NCBI GenBank assembly: GCA_020351775.1 | Contig: CP070666.1 | Span: forward strand, 5,468,629-5,509,974 | Direction: 5' to 3' | Length of the DNA stretch: 41,346 nucleotides | Source: Gemmatimonadota bacterium | GTDB lineage: Bacteria; Gemmatimonadota; Gemmatimonadetes; Gemmatimonadales; GWC2-71-9 | In this document: positions 8,849-18,482 of the stretch, piece by piece | Numbering within the stretch: the stretch's first letter is position 1 | Layout: each line of letters begins with the position of its first letter | Program-made: the position numbers and the translations under genes | Notes under the pieces: model-generated | Databases searched by the model: none | Told to the model about the DNA's origin: nothing | Seen by the model: the letters and a program-made list of their open reading frames with translations, nothing else

Positions 8849-9211
8849 ATGTCCCCGAGCAAGTGGGCGAGAGTGAAACAATCGGAGGCGTATGGTCTGC
8901 GCCGGGGTGCATGGTATCCCGTGGTTCACAACGGGGGCTCCAGTACAGTCGTGCTGGATGTCAACAAGTCGAACAGACCCGTGAACCGGACCAATTTGGA
9001 GTTCAGTGATGAGAAGCCGTATAGGTGGAGTGTTGTGAAGCGGGATCCCGATGAGCGAGCCGCCCGACGAGCCAATGATGCCGAGCTAGGTGCTCTCTAC
9101 GGTGTGTGCCCCAGCTGCAACGGCAGAGCTGCGCTCGATCCTTCCGCGGTGAAGTCGACTTGCCAGTCGTGTGGCTCCGAGTCCGAGATCGACTGGGCCA
9201 ATCCTTGTTGA
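8849..9211 (+). CDS. Small zinc-ribbon protein of unknown function
   Basis: 120 residues, not recognised. The N-terminal part is basic and polar (AYGLRRGAWYPVV); a lysine/arginine-rich middle is followed by a zinc ribbon, CPSC then CQSC about 18 residues later. A final Cys ends the chain. An AGGAGG sequence (8837-8842) favours the ATG at 8849 over the adjacent ATG at 8846. A TATATT hexamer at 8811-8816 could be its -10 box. It lies between the divergent aldolase gene and ispG, from which it is separated by 75 nt. Zinc ribbons of this kind usually bind nucleic acid or protein, but nothing here decides between them. Confidence 0.7.
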   Translation: MSPSKWARVKQSEAYGLRRGAWYPVVHNGGSSTVVLDVNKSNRPVNRTNLEFSDEKPYRWSVVKRDPDERAARRANDAELGALYGVCPSCNGRAALDPSAVKSTCQSCGSESEIDWANPC

Positions 9212-9272
9212 ATCGGCTACCGCCCCAGTGAGCCGGCTGCCGAAGCCCCTCCTTCCCATATCGTCGGCGTTC

Positions 9273-9278
9273 TATATT
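9273..9278 (+). promoter_or_regulatory. Candidate -10 box of ispG (possible leaderless start)
   Basis: TATATT ends 8 nt before the ispG ATG, so transcription from it would begin almost at the start codon. No ribosome binding site is visible before that ATG. No convincing -35 box is found, so the call is weak. Confidence 0.3.
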
Positions 9279-9286
9279 TCGGCTCC

Positions 9287-10519
<1,233 letters not shown>

Positions 10520-10537
10520 TCTAGACCCCGAATCCGA

Positions 10538-11320
10538 ATGACTGGACAACAGTGGTGCGACGGTGCCGCGGCAGTTCTGGGCGGTGCGCAGAGTCTGATG
10601 GTGGTGACCGGAGCCGGCATGTCACACGATTCCGGCGTACCGACTTTCCGAGATGCGATGACTGGATTGTGGGCTCGCTATGATCCACAAGAACTCGCTA
10701 CGGAGACAGCCTTCCGTAATAATCCCGCCCGGGTTTTTGGGTGGTATCTTTGGCGCTGGCATCTTGTGCGCGGAGTAGAACCCCACGCTGGATACGATGC
10801 ACTGGTGCGCCTCGAATCGATGTTCGATGACTTCTTGATTGCCACACAAAACGTGGACGGCCTGCATTGTCGATCGGGCAGTAAGGCCGTGGTCGAACTC
10901 CATGGATCGTTGGAGGCGTTCCGCTGTCTCGATCGCGGCCATCCGTACGATACCGCCAACATAGCTGGGTTGGCGGTACCGACTGTGGAAGAAGTGGAGC
11001 CACCGCGTTGCCCTGATTGCGATAGCCCGATCAGACCTGGCGTTGTCTGGTTTGGGGAGTCGCTACCGCACCTCGCTGTCGGGCGCGCGTGGAGTGCCGT
11101 TGCTCAGTGCGATGCTTTGATCGTGGTCGGGACCTCGGCGCTCGTATACCCGGCTGCAGAGTTGCCCGAGATTGTGGTGCGCAGAGGTGGTCCAGTGGTC
11201 GAGATCAATCCTGAGAGTACGCCGCTGTCACCGCGTGTGACAGTGTCCTGGCCAGAGCGCGCAGCCGTGGCCTTGCCGGCCCTGGTTGACCGACTCATGG
11301 CTACGCGGTCAGGAGCATGA
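10538..11320 (+). CDS. cobB: NAD-dependent protein deacylase, sirtuin (Sir2/CobB) family
   Basis: 260 residues. Sirtuins remove acyl groups from lysines and consume NAD+. The NAD site is GAGMSHDSGVPTFRD (25-39), TQNVDGLH covers 103-110, and the catalytic His is His122 (ELHGS). The Tyr70-x-x-Arg73 pair in GWYLWR matches the YxxR motif that lets class III sirtuins such as E. coli CobB and human SIRT5 take succinyl and malonyl groups. I therefore predict desuccinylase/demalonylase ability. The zinc site is incomplete: Cys158 and Cys161 (CPDC) are present, but the first pair reads Cys130 followed by LDRGH, so only one cysteine remains there. The gene overlaps pyruvate kinase by 4 nt (ATGA), so the two are translationally coupled. 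Confidence 0.93.
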   Translation: MTGQQWCDGAAAVLGGAQSLMVVTGAGMSHDSGVPTFRDAMTGLWARYDPQELATETAFRNNPARVFGWYLWRWHLVRGVEPHAGYDALVRLESMFDDFLIATQNVDGLHCRSGSKAVVELHGSLEAFRCLDRGHPYDTANIAGLAVPTVEEVEPPRCPDCDSPIRPGVVWFGESLPHLAVGRAWSAVAQCDALIVVGTSALVYPAAELPEIVVRRGGPVVEINPESTPLSPRVTVSWPERAAVALPALVDRLMATRSGA

Positions 11321-12747
11321 GTCACGATTTGCGGTTCCGCCGCACCAAGATAGTTGCGACCCTGGGACCCTCTTCGTCAGATGAGGAGACGGTCAGGAAC
11401 ATGGTGGAGGCGGGCGTCAACGTGGTGCGGATCAACAGCGCGCATGGGACTGCGGAAGAGAGAGCGCGACTGATCGCGGTTGTGAGGCGGGTGCGTGACA
11501 AGCTGCGCAAGCACGTGGCCGTACTGGTTGACCTCCAGGGTCCCCGTGTTCGCATTGGTGTTCTCGCTGAGCCACGGCGTCTGGACAGCGGTATGGAGCT
11601 GGTGCTCGCTCCGGAGCGTTCAGCGTCGGGAGAGGAGATTCCCACCGCGTATGAGGCGCTGGCCGGCGATGTGGAAGTGGGCTCGCGGATCTTGTTGGAC
11701 GACGGCCTTCTCTCGATGGAAGTCACCAGCATCGTGGGCGATCGCGTAACCGGCATCGTTCGCGATGGCGGGATACTCCGCAGTAACAAGGGTATCAACC
11801 TGCCGGACGACCAGGTAAGCGTGCCGGTAGTGACCGACAAAGACCGCGCTGACATCGGCCTTGCCTTGGAGAACCAAGCCGATATGGTGGGCATTTCCTT
11901 CGTGAGCCGGGCAGAAGATATCGAGGAGGTGCGCTCGTTGGTGGGGGAAAGAGCGCGACTAGTCGCCAAGATCGAACGGGCAGCAGCTTTGGATGATATC
12001 GAACGTATAGTGGAGGCGGCGGACGCGATCATGGTCGCTCGCGGTGATTTGGGAGTCGAGTTGCCCTTTGAGGAAGTCCCGCTTACTCAGAAGCACTTGA
12101 TTGACGTGGCGATGCGCTACGGTCGGCCTGTCATTACGGCGACCCAAATGCTGGAGTCCATGGTGAACCACACCCGGCCAACCAGGGCCGAAGCGTCCGA
12201 TGTAGCCAATGCCATTCTCGACGGTACTGACGCGGTGATGCTGTCTGCCGAGACAGCTATGGGCAAGTACCCCATCGGCGCGGTTCGAGCCATGGTGAGT
12301 ATCATCAATGAGATCGAACAAGCGATTCTCAAGGATGGGATCCCTTGGGGATGCCTCAGGGGTGTCGCAGAATCCAAACGATCGTGTGAGGTCGAAGCTG
12401 CAATTGCGTCTGCAGCGATCGCGGCAGCCGAGATGTTGGAGGTGCCGTTGATCCTGTGTGTCACGAAGAGTGGGTTCACTGCTCGCACCATCGCGTCAAA
12501 TCGGCCGTCCATACCGGTCCTCGGTCTCTCTACCGATCGGCGGACCTGTCGCTATCTGGCACTCGTGTGGGGAGTTACGCCCATGCAGGCAGACGTGGTG
12601 CCGAACTACGAGACGATGCTGGATGTTGCTCGAGGAGCACTACTCGATCACGAATGTGCCAAGTCGGGCGATAGAATAATCGTGACAGCAGGCGTTCCCT
12701 TCGAAGTTCCCGGTACCACCAATCTGATCAAAGTCGAGACTGTCTGA
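11317..12747 (+). CDS. pyk: Pyruvate kinase
   Basis: 476 residues. It makes pyruvate and ATP from phosphoenolpyruvate and ADP. Typical motifs are KIVATLGPSS near the start, Lys217 and Glu219 in VAKIER, MVARGDLGVE (238-247), and TATQMLESM. The K+-binding region departs from the usual TKGPEIRT pattern: residues 72-80 read DLQGPRVRI, with Leu, Gln, Arg and Ile at the positions that in K+-dependent enzymes are Thr, Lys, Glu and Thr. This is the PykA-like pattern of K+-independent enzymes, here with Arg instead of the usual Lys. RINSAHG also has Ala in place of the second Ser of NFSHG. The C-terminal regulatory domain is complete. It overlaps the sirtuin gene by 4 nt. Confidence 0.96.
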   Translation: MSHDLRFRRTKIVATLGPSSSDEETVRNMVEAGVNVVRINSAHGTAEERARLIAVVRRVRDKLRKHVAVLVDLQGPRVRIGVLAEPRRLDSGMELVLAPERSASGEEIPTAYEALAGDVEVGSRILLDDGLLSMEVTSIVGDRVTGIVRDGGILRSNKGINLPDDQVSVPVVTDKDRADIGLALENQADMVGISFVSRAEDIEEVRSLVGERARLVAKIERAAALDDIERIVEAADAIMVARGDLGVELPFEEVPLTQKHLIDVAMRYGRPVITATQMLESMVNHTRPTRAEASDVANAILDGTDAVMLSAETAMGKYPIGAVRAMVSIINEIEQAILKDGIPWGCLRGVAESKRSCEVEAAIASAAIAAAEMLEVPLILCVTKSGFTARTIASNRPSIPVLGLSTDRRTCRYLALVWGVTPMQADVVPNYETMLDVARGALLDHECAKSGDRIIVTAGVPFEVPGTTNLIKVETV

Positions 12748-12896
12748 CTTCCGATGAAGGATACCCGAGCCACGCCCGTCGGCCCAAGTCCCACGGTTGC
12801 GACATTCGCTACGCTTGTCCCGCGACGGATCTGCACCAGCGAACCAACGCTGCATCGGTTTGCACTCAGGCTTGGTGGTCTTTTGACGGGACGACT

Positions 12897-12902
12897 GATA
12901 AT
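12897..12902 (+). promoter_or_regulatory. Weak candidate -10 box before the ytxH-like gene
   Basis: GATAAT lies in the 237-nt gap between pyk and the YtxH-type gene, with TTGGTG 19 nt further upstream (12872-12877). The spacing is long, so this is only suggestive. The rest of this gap shows no convincing gene. Confidence 0.22.
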
Positions 12903-12984
12903 TTACAGATCGCTGTACGGTTGGGACTGGTACGTGTCGGTCCCAGGCGGATGCTGGCTCGGTGCTGGCTGAAAAGGAGAGGCA

Positions 12985-13443
12985 ATGTCACACCACGAAG
13001 GTCAACCGGTCGTAGTTGTGGAGAGGTCGAGTGGCATCGGTTCGTTCCTATGGGGAGCCGTGATTGGAGCGGGCGTCGCCCTGCTACTGGCCCCACGGTC
13101 CGGAGAGGAAACCCGAGAGGTACTGCGAGCGAAGGGACGACGCCTGCGTGCCAGAGCAGAGGACACGGCGGATGACATACAATCGCGGCTTGAGGAAGGC
13201 TACGAGAGGGCTAAGGCCCGTGTGGAAGAGAAGTTCGAGCGCGCGCGTCGGAACATAGGTGAGACACGAGCTGGTGCACGCGATGCAGTGAGAGCCGGCA
13301 AGGCTGCCGTACACTCGGCTCGTGAAGAATTGGAGCGCAGGCTTGCCGACGCCAAGGCATCTCGTGGTACCGCGAGCGCGTCTTCGGAAGACGACTTCGA
13401 CGAGGACGAAGCAGTCGAATCTGAAGACGAAGATTCCGTCTAG
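12985..13443 (+). CDS. YtxH-domain membrane-anchored coiled-coil protein
   Basis: 152 residues. One glycine-rich membrane helix (about 17-35, SFLWGAVIGAGVALLLAP) is followed at once by RSGEETRE, the signature of YtxH/gas-vesicle-GvpP-like proteins. A long charged helix with heptad-like spacing (about 45-125) follows, and the chain ends in an acidic tail rich in Asp and Glu. Family members are linked to general stress in Firmicutes, but the molecular role is unknown. AAAAGGAGAGG gives a clear ribosome binding site. The YihY gene follows after 20 nt, so both may form a small envelope-related operon. Confidence 0.85.
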   Translation: MSHHEGQPVVVVERSSGIGSFLWGAVIGAGVALLLAPRSGEETREVLRAKGRRLRARAEDTADDIQSRLEEGYERAKARVEEKFERARRNIGETRAGARDAVRAGKAAVHSAREELERRLADAKASRGTASASSEDDFDEDEAVESEDEDSV

Positions 13444-13463
13444 ACCCAAACGCTACCCGTGAG

Positions 13464-14324
13464 TTGACTACCGCGGGATACCGAGGATGGGCTTCGTCGC
13501 CTTGGGGCTTCATTCGCAGAACCTTCACGGCGGCATACGAAGACAACATCCTCTTCCTGGCGAGTGCCCTGACGTTTCAAGCGTTGGTGGCATCCCTCCC
13601 AATTGTGCTCTTGGCTCTGGCAAGCCTGGGGTATTTCGTGCGTGGCGCGGACGCTGCGGTCGAAGATATTCGTCAGCTTTTGGAAAGCGTCGTCCCTACG
13701 GCTGGTCCGGGAATGCGCGATCCCTTCAGCCAGGTGGAGAGATTCGTCGAGGTGGTTGTATCCAGCCGTGCACAGCTGTCCATTTATGGCCTTCCTCTTT
13801 TCCTCTGGTTCTCCACGCGGTTCTTCAGTGGCGCCCGCTCCGCGCTCAACGACGTGTTTGACACGCAGGAGACCCGGCCGTGGTTCGTTGGAATCGGGAT
13901 CGACTTCTTCCTCGTGATCGCAACTCTGGTCTTGGTGGTGTTCAATGCCGTTGTTACCGTGGAGGTTATGGAGCTTCCGTGGTTGGGTCGGTTTGCGTCT
14001 ACCATCACGACGTTCGGTCTGGCGCTCGTTTCGTTCTTCATCATCTATACAATGGCTCCGACCAGAAGGGTACGCTGGGATACGGCTCTGGTAGCGGCCA
14101 TCGTCGCGGCGCTTGGATTCGAGGTCACGAAGAAGCTCTACGTTGTCTACGTGGTGCGATTCACAACCCTGGATCGGCTGATCTCTAGCTCCAACGGAAT
14201 CGCATTGCTGCTTTTGGTGGTTTGGATGTATGCCATCGTATGTGTCTTCCTTATCGGCGCGGAAGTGGGAGAGACCTATGACATGAGAAGACGCCAAAGG
14301 GAGCAGCGAGCAATACTCACCTAG
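13464..14324 (+). CDS. YihY/virulence factor BrkB family membrane protein
   Basis: 286 residues with about six membrane helices (near 33-58, 95-115, 140-165, 180-200, 212-230, 245-270). The family pattern is visible in the N-terminal LASALTFQALVASLPIVL segment and the conserved LIGAEVGETYD near the end. The family was once called ribonuclease BN (rbn), which proved wrong; its role is still unclear, and transport of small molecules or lipids has been proposed. The start is uncertain: TTG at 13464 keeps the expected N-terminus but has no ribosome binding site. Its stop lies 12 nt before the threonine aldolase ATG. Confidence 0.88.
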   Translation: MTTAGYRGWASSPWGFIRRTFTAAYEDNILFLASALTFQALVASLPIVLLALASLGYFVRGADAAVEDIRQLLESVVPTAGPGMRDPFSQVERFVEVVVSSRAQLSIYGLPLFLWFSTRFFSGARSALNDVFDTQETRPWFVGIGIDFFLVIATLVLVVFNAVVTVEVMELPWLGRFASTITTFGLALVSFFIIYTMAPTRRVRWDTALVAAIVAALGFEVTKKLYVVYVVRFTTLDRLISSSNGIALLLLVVWMYAIVCVFLIGAEVGETYDMRRRQREQRAILT

Positions 14325-14336
14325 GATCCAAACAGT

Positions 14337-15374
14337 ATGACCGCAATAGATCTACGAAGCGACACGGTGACCAGGCCTTCACCGGGGATGCGTCGAGCCA
14401 TGGCCAACGCCGATGTCGGCGATGATGTGTTGGACGGGGACCCAACTACACTCAAGTTGGAACAGAGGATGGCTGAGCTGTTTGGTACAGAAGCCGCCCT
14501 ATTCTTCCCCTCGGGAACACAATCCAATCAGACGGCGGTCTCGGTGATCGCGCGGCCGGGGACCGAACTGGTGCTGGAGGCCAACGCGCATATCGTGCAT
14601 TACGAGCAGGCCGGTGCTGCAGCCCTGTCTGGCGTCCAGGTTCGGCCGGTCTCCACTCCGGATGGTATACTGACGGCAGAACTCCTAGCGGCCGCGCTCC
14701 GGCCGGCCAGTGCCCACACCCCCGAGGTCAGCGCCGTAGCAGCAGAGAACACCCACAATGCAGCAGGAGGAAGGATCTTCCCCACCAGCGCCTGGGATGA
14801 GCTAGTGGCCGTGACAAGTGACCGAGGACTTCCGCTGCACCTGGACGGAGCGCGCCTGTGGAACGCTGCTGCAGCCCAGGGCCAGTCGGTTGCCAGGGTC
14901 GGCCGGGGTGCGACTACGATCACCGCCTGCCTGTCGAAGGGCCTAGGTTGTCCCGTCGGTAGTTGCCTGATGAGCAACCGTGAGTTGATTGACCGTGCCC
15001 GGAGAGTGAGAAGACGACTCGGCGGAGGGATGCGTCAATCCGGGGTTCTCACGGCAGCCGGTCTCTACGCGCTAGAGCACAACCTGCATCGATTGGCGGA
15101 TGACCACGCGCACGCCACTCTGTTCGCCGATAGACTCCGAGGCCACCCCGCGCTCAAACTGAATGAGCCTGAAACCAACATCGTGATCCTGGATCTGGTC
15201 GGTCCGGGTCTGACAGCGGATACGGTATTGCCGAGGTTGGCCGATGCAGGGGTGCAGTTGGTGCCGCTTGGGCCCACGAGGCTCCGAGCGGTGATGCACC
15301 TCGATGTCACAGCGGAGGAAGTTGGGACAGCAGCCGCCATCGTTGCCCAGGTGTTGGATACGCGAGGGGGTTGA
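14337..15374 (+). CDS. ltaE: Low-specificity L-threonine aldolase (beta-eliminating lyase family)
   Basis: 345 residues. This PLP enzyme splits L-threonine or L-allo-threonine to glycine and acetaldehyde. The N-terminal IDLRSDTVTRPSPGMRRAM is the family hallmark. FPSGTQSNQ binds the cofactor phosphate, HLDGARLWNA provides the Asp and Arg, and Lys201 in CLSKGLGCPVGS should form the aldimine. The length matches the family. The gene sits 12 nt after the YihY gene, and its stop lies 2 nt before the trkA ATG, so it probably shares a transcript with the K+ uptake genes. No metabolic link between them is evident. Confidence 0.95.
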   Translation: MTAIDLRSDTVTRPSPGMRRAMANADVGDDVLDGDPTTLKLEQRMAELFGTEAALFFPSGTQSNQTAVSVIARPGTELVLEANAHIVHYEQAGAAALSGVQVRPVSTPDGILTAELLAAALRPASAHTPEVSAVAAENTHNAAGGRIFPTSAWDELVAVTSDRGLPLHLDGARLWNAAAAQGQSVARVGRGATTITACLSKGLGCPVGSCLMSNRELIDRARRVRRRLGGGMRQSGVLTAAGLYALEHNLHRLADDHAHATLFADRLRGHPALKLNEPETNIVILDLVGPGLTADTVLPRLADAGVQLVPLGPTRLRAVMHLDVTAEEVGTAAAIVAQVLDTRGG

Positions 15375-15376
15375 TC

Positions 15377-16729
15377 ATGAGAGCAGTCGTCGTCGGGGCG
15401 GGCGAGGTCGGCTACCACGTGGCAGAGAGGCTTTCCACTGAGAAGCATGATGTGGTGGTCGTAGACGTACGTCCCGAACGTCTGGAATACGTGCAGACCC
15501 GCTTGGATGTGGCTGTTGTGGAAGGCAGCGGTGCCAGCCCCAGTGTCCTGGAGATGGCTGGGATCCGAGATGTTGGGTTGCTGGCGGCTGTCACCAGCGT
15601 CGACGAAGTCAACCTGGTTTGTTGTATGAGCGTGCGTGGGGGCGACCACCTCGTGAAGGTAGCGCGAGTGTCGAATCCGGATTTCTACGCTGATGGTGCC
15701 CATCTGAGGCCCGAGCTCTTCGGGGTGGACGTGATGATCAATCCCGAGCGTGAGCTGGCGTTGGAGACGCTGCGGCTACTGGAAGCAACCGAAGCGACCG
15801 ACATCGCGACTTTCGCAGGTGGTGCCGTGCAGTTGGTAGGCTTGAAGGTCACAGATGAGGCGCCGATTGCCGGCCGCACCTTTGCCGAAATCGGCGCCGA
15901 CATTGGGAATGCACCTATGCTCACGGTGGCGCTAAAACGCGGCGATCGGACCATCGTTCCGAAGGGGACTACGGCGGTCAAGAGTGGCGATCATCTTTAT
16001 GTCGTGGCAACCGAGAGCACGATGCCCACGAGCCTCGAGCTCTGTGGTTACCGCACAACCGAAGTGCGCCGGGTGATGATAGCCGGTGGCAGTCTTGAGG
16101 CGTATTACCTGGCTCAGTTGCTGCACCAACATCGTGGCCAGGCGATTATGCTCATCAAGGAGCGGGACCGGGCTCAGGATCTGGCGGCTAAGCTGGACCA
16201 AGCGCTCATCTTGAACGGCGATGCGACTGACTTGGAGTTGTTGGAGGTTGAGGGAGTAAGCGGCGTGAGTGCGTTCGTGGCTCTGACCGATCACGACGAG
16301 ATCAACATACTCTCGGCGCTGCTAGCAAAGCACGCCGGAGCCAGGCAGGTGGTGACGTTGGTGAATCGAATGGACTACATGCCCTTGGCTAGGATGATCG
16401 GCTTGGAGACGGTCGTGAGCCCTCGACTGTCGGCTGCCAACGCAATCCTGCGCTATGTGCGTCGCGGAAGCGTCACCAAGGTCGCCACCTTCAAAGACAG
16501 TGAAGCCGAGGCAATCGCCTTCAACGTCTCTGCGGCGTCGCCCTTGGTTGGGCTCAGGCTAGCCGAGGTGGATTTTCCCGAGGGCGCCATTGTGGCGGCT
16601 CTCGTTCGAGAGACAGAGTCTGGAGCGATAGTCCCGCGCGGAGATGACAAGCTGCTGGTGGGTGATCAGGCGGTGGTGTTTGCCCTTCCGGAGGCAGTCG
16701 GCCCAGTGGCCGAGCTCTTCCCATCGTGA
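15377..16729 (+). CDS. trkA: Trk system K+ uptake regulatory subunit TrkA
   Basis: 450 residues. This cytoplasmic NAD(H)-binding ring gates the TrkH K+ channel. It has two tandem RCK units. The first opens with the nucleotide fold VVGAGEVGYHVAERL (Gly7, Gly9, Gly12) and continues into an RCK_C part. The second begins near VMIAGGSLEAYYLAQLL, where the glycine motif is degenerate, and also ends in an RCK_C part. AGGGGG ends 6 nt before the ATG at 15377, which I prefer over the TTG at 15371 that overlaps the ltaE stop. The 3' end overlaps trkH by 4 nt (GTGA), so equal synthesis of both subunits is likely. Confidence 0.95.
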   Translation: MRAVVVGAGEVGYHVAERLSTEKHDVVVVDVRPERLEYVQTRLDVAVVEGSGASPSVLEMAGIRDVGLLAAVTSVDEVNLVCCMSVRGGDHLVKVARVSNPDFYADGAHLRPELFGVDVMINPERELALETLRLLEATEATDIATFAGGAVQLVGLKVTDEAPIAGRTFAEIGADIGNAPMLTVALKRGDRTIVPKGTTAVKSGDHLYVVATESTMPTSLELCGYRTTEVRRVMIAGGSLEAYYLAQLLHQHRGQAIMLIKERDRAQDLAAKLDQALILNGDATDLELLEVEGVSGVSAFVALTDHDEINILSALLAKHAGARQVVTLVNRMDYMPLARMIGLETVVSPRLSAANAILRYVRRGSVTKVATFKDSEAEAIAFNVSAASPLVGLRLAEVDFPEGAIVAALVRETESGAIVPRGDDKLLVGDQAVVFALPEAVGPVAELFPS

Positions 16730-18165
16730 ACGCCCGCGAGGTGCTTCACATCGTCGGCGCGCTCCTGATATGGACGGCCGTAGCGATGGTGCCACCCGCT
16801 GTTCTGAGCTTCTTCGAGGGCCTCGCCGTTCACTGGACGTTGGCCGTCTCAGTTACTGCCGCCATCGGCTGTGTACTTTGGTTCCTCACTCCCCATGAAG
16901 TCTCGATCAACCGGAGAGAGGGCATCGCAATCGTCGGGTTAGGGTGGCTGGCTGTGGTGGCCGTGGGAAGCCTGCCATTCCAGTTGACTGGTGTAACACC
17001 TACAGTCGCGAGCGCCTTGTTCGAGTCAGCGTCGGGATTCACCACGACAGGGGCCACCGTCTTCGCGGTCATCGAAGACCTGCCACGAAGTATCCTACTG
17101 TGGCGCTCCATCACCCACTGGATGGGTGGCATGGGGATCATTGTCTTAGGTGTGGCCATACTGCCGCTCATCGGCATGGGTGGTGCACAACTCTTCCGGG
17201 CCGAGGTTCCCGGCATCGCGGCCGATCGGCTCAAGCCACGAGTGGCCACCACGGCGCGACTCTTGTGGGGCGTGTATGCCCTGCTGACCGCGACGCTGGC
17301 CGTGATCTATCTCGTGTTGGGGATGTCACTGTTCGACGCCGTGAACCACGCTATGAGTGCGTTGGCGACCGGAGGCTTCTCCACCCGTACCACGTCGGTG
17401 GGAGCCTTTAGCCCAGCGATACAGTGGGTGACGATCGTCTTCATGCTTGCAGCTGGCACCAACTTCACGTTGCATTACCAGGCACTCACTGGTCGCTGGT
17501 TACCCTGGCTGCGCGACTCCGAGTTCCGCTGGTATGCCGGCGTCACGCTGGCAGCTGCAGCTGCCGTATTCCTCTACTTGGGATTCTCGGGAGCGGGCTG
17601 GGCTTTCAGAAGTGCCGCGTTCAACGTGGCTGCCATTGCCACCACAACCGGCTTTGTAACGGCGGATTTTGGTGCCTGGCCAGCCTTCTGTCAGGTGCTA
17701 CTGCTCGGATTGATGTTCGTTGGCGCGATGGGAGGGTCGACCGGAGGCGGGTTCAAGACGGCGCGAGCCGTCGTAGTGCTCAAGCATGCGGTCGGCGAAG
17801 TGCACAAAGTACTTCATCCTAGAGCGGTCTTCGTGACGAAACTCGGGAACGCCCCAATTCGATCAGAGATCCTGGCCAATGTGCTGGCATTTCTAGCCCT
17901 CTATGTTGCCACCCACGGCATCGGCTCCCTGCTGATCGCAGCCCTGGGATACGACCTGCTGACGTCTGTGAGTGCGGCGCTGGCCGCCATGTCGAGCATT
18001 GGACCGGGATTGGGAGATGTAGGGCCGGCCTCCCACTACGGTGATCTCAGTGCGCCGGCTCACATCATTCTGTCGGGACTAATGCTCTTGGGGAGGCTGG
18101 AGTTCTACACGTTGCTCGTCCTGGTGATTCCGGGCACATGGGATCGTTGGGAGGGAGGGCGTTAA
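16726..18165 (+). CDS. trkH: Trk/Ktr-type K+ uptake channel subunit TrkH
   Basis: 479 residues with about ten to twelve membrane helices. The four pore repeats are visible: ESASGFTTTGAT, ALATGGFSTRTT, AAIATTTGFVTADF and AMSSIGPGLGDVGP. Each carries the selectivity-filter glycine, which supports a K+ channel fold. WMGGMGIIVLGVAILPL and GGSTGGGFKTAR are family motifs. Translation starts at GTG 16726, overlapping the trkA stop. With TrkA it should import K+ across the inner membrane. Its stop precedes the ffs region, where a separate promoter is seen. Confidence 0.95.
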   Translation: MNAREVLHIVGALLIWTAVAMVPPAVLSFFEGLAVHWTLAVSVTAAIGCVLWFLTPHEVSINRREGIAIVGLGWLAVVAVGSLPFQLTGVTPTVASALFESASGFTTTGATVFAVIEDLPRSILLWRSITHWMGGMGIIVLGVAILPLIGMGGAQLFRAEVPGIAADRLKPRVATTARLLWGVYALLTATLAVIYLVLGMSLFDAVNHAMSALATGGFSTRTTSVGAFSPAIQWVTIVFMLAAGTNFTLHYQALTGRWLPWLRDSEFRWYAGVTLAAAAAVFLYLGFSGAGWAFRSAAFNVAAIATTTGFVTADFGAWPAFCQVLLLGLMFVGAMGGSTGGGFKTARAVVVLKHAVGEVHKVLHPRAVFVTKLGNAPIRSEILANVLAFLALYVATHGIGSLLIAALGYDLLTSVSAALAAMSSIGPGLGDVGPASHYGDLSAPAHIILSGLMLLGRLEFYTLLVLVIPGTWDRWEGGR

Positions 18166-18333
18166 GGGTACAACTAGACATGCTGGCTCAGAGTAAAGGT
18201 GGCGGTGAGCGGACGCTGACCGATGCGGGCGTCAGGAAAATGGGCTCGTTGCGGCACTGATTGGGCGGGAATGCTCGGAATGCGGCCATCGGGCCTCATG
18301 CGCGGCGGGCGAGTGCGAGTATGCGGCGGGCTC

Positions 18334-18363
18334 TTGGCACGGTTCTACCTCTCGCAGTAGCTT
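18334..18363 (+). promoter_or_regulatory. Candidate promoter of the SRP RNA gene
   Basis: TTGGCA (18334-18339) and TAGCTT (18358-18363) are 18 nt apart. The RNA's paired 5' end begins 6 nt after the -10 box, which is the expected distance. The boxes are not perfect, but their position relative to the folded RNA supports them. The stretch 18166-18333 before the promoter shows no gene or RNA that I can recognise. Confidence 0.55.
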
Positions 18364-18368
18364 TCACC

Positions 18369-18467
18369 TGCCCCAGGTCCGCAGGGCGAGTGCGCGCGAA
18401 CCGCGTCAGGACCGTGAAGGTAGCAGCGCTAAGCGACGGCACGCGTCGCTTCGGGTATCCTGGGGCA
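18369..18467 (+). ncRNA. ffs: Signal recognition particle RNA (4.5S / bacterial small type)
   Basis: About 99 nt. The 5' end TGCCCCAGG and the 3' end CCTGGGGCA form a perfect 9-bp closing helix. Between them lies the conserved Ffh-binding region: GTCAGGACC, the apical loop, then GGTAGCAGC (18405-18428), as in 4.5S RNA. The arms in between pair imperfectly into one long rod, as expected for the short bacterial form without an Alu domain. This RNA binds Ffh and guides membrane proteins to the translocon. Its position directly upstream of dnaX is a common arrangement. The apical loop reads GTGAA closed by ACC/GGT, five bases rather than the usual four. A T-rich stretch follows, and dnaX starts only 15 nt later. 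Confidence 0.92.
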
Positions 18468-18482
18468 ATTCTCTTGCTATCA

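Noticed and set aside
12754..12972. 72-codon frame between pyk and the YtxH-type gene
   Set aside because: No ribosome binding site, composition not protein-like, no known motif; it ends close to the ribosome binding site of the next gene.
18261..18482. Longer N-terminus for dnaX
   Set aside because: The upstream frame overlaps the SRP RNA and its promoter, and the conserved dnaX start is at 18483.
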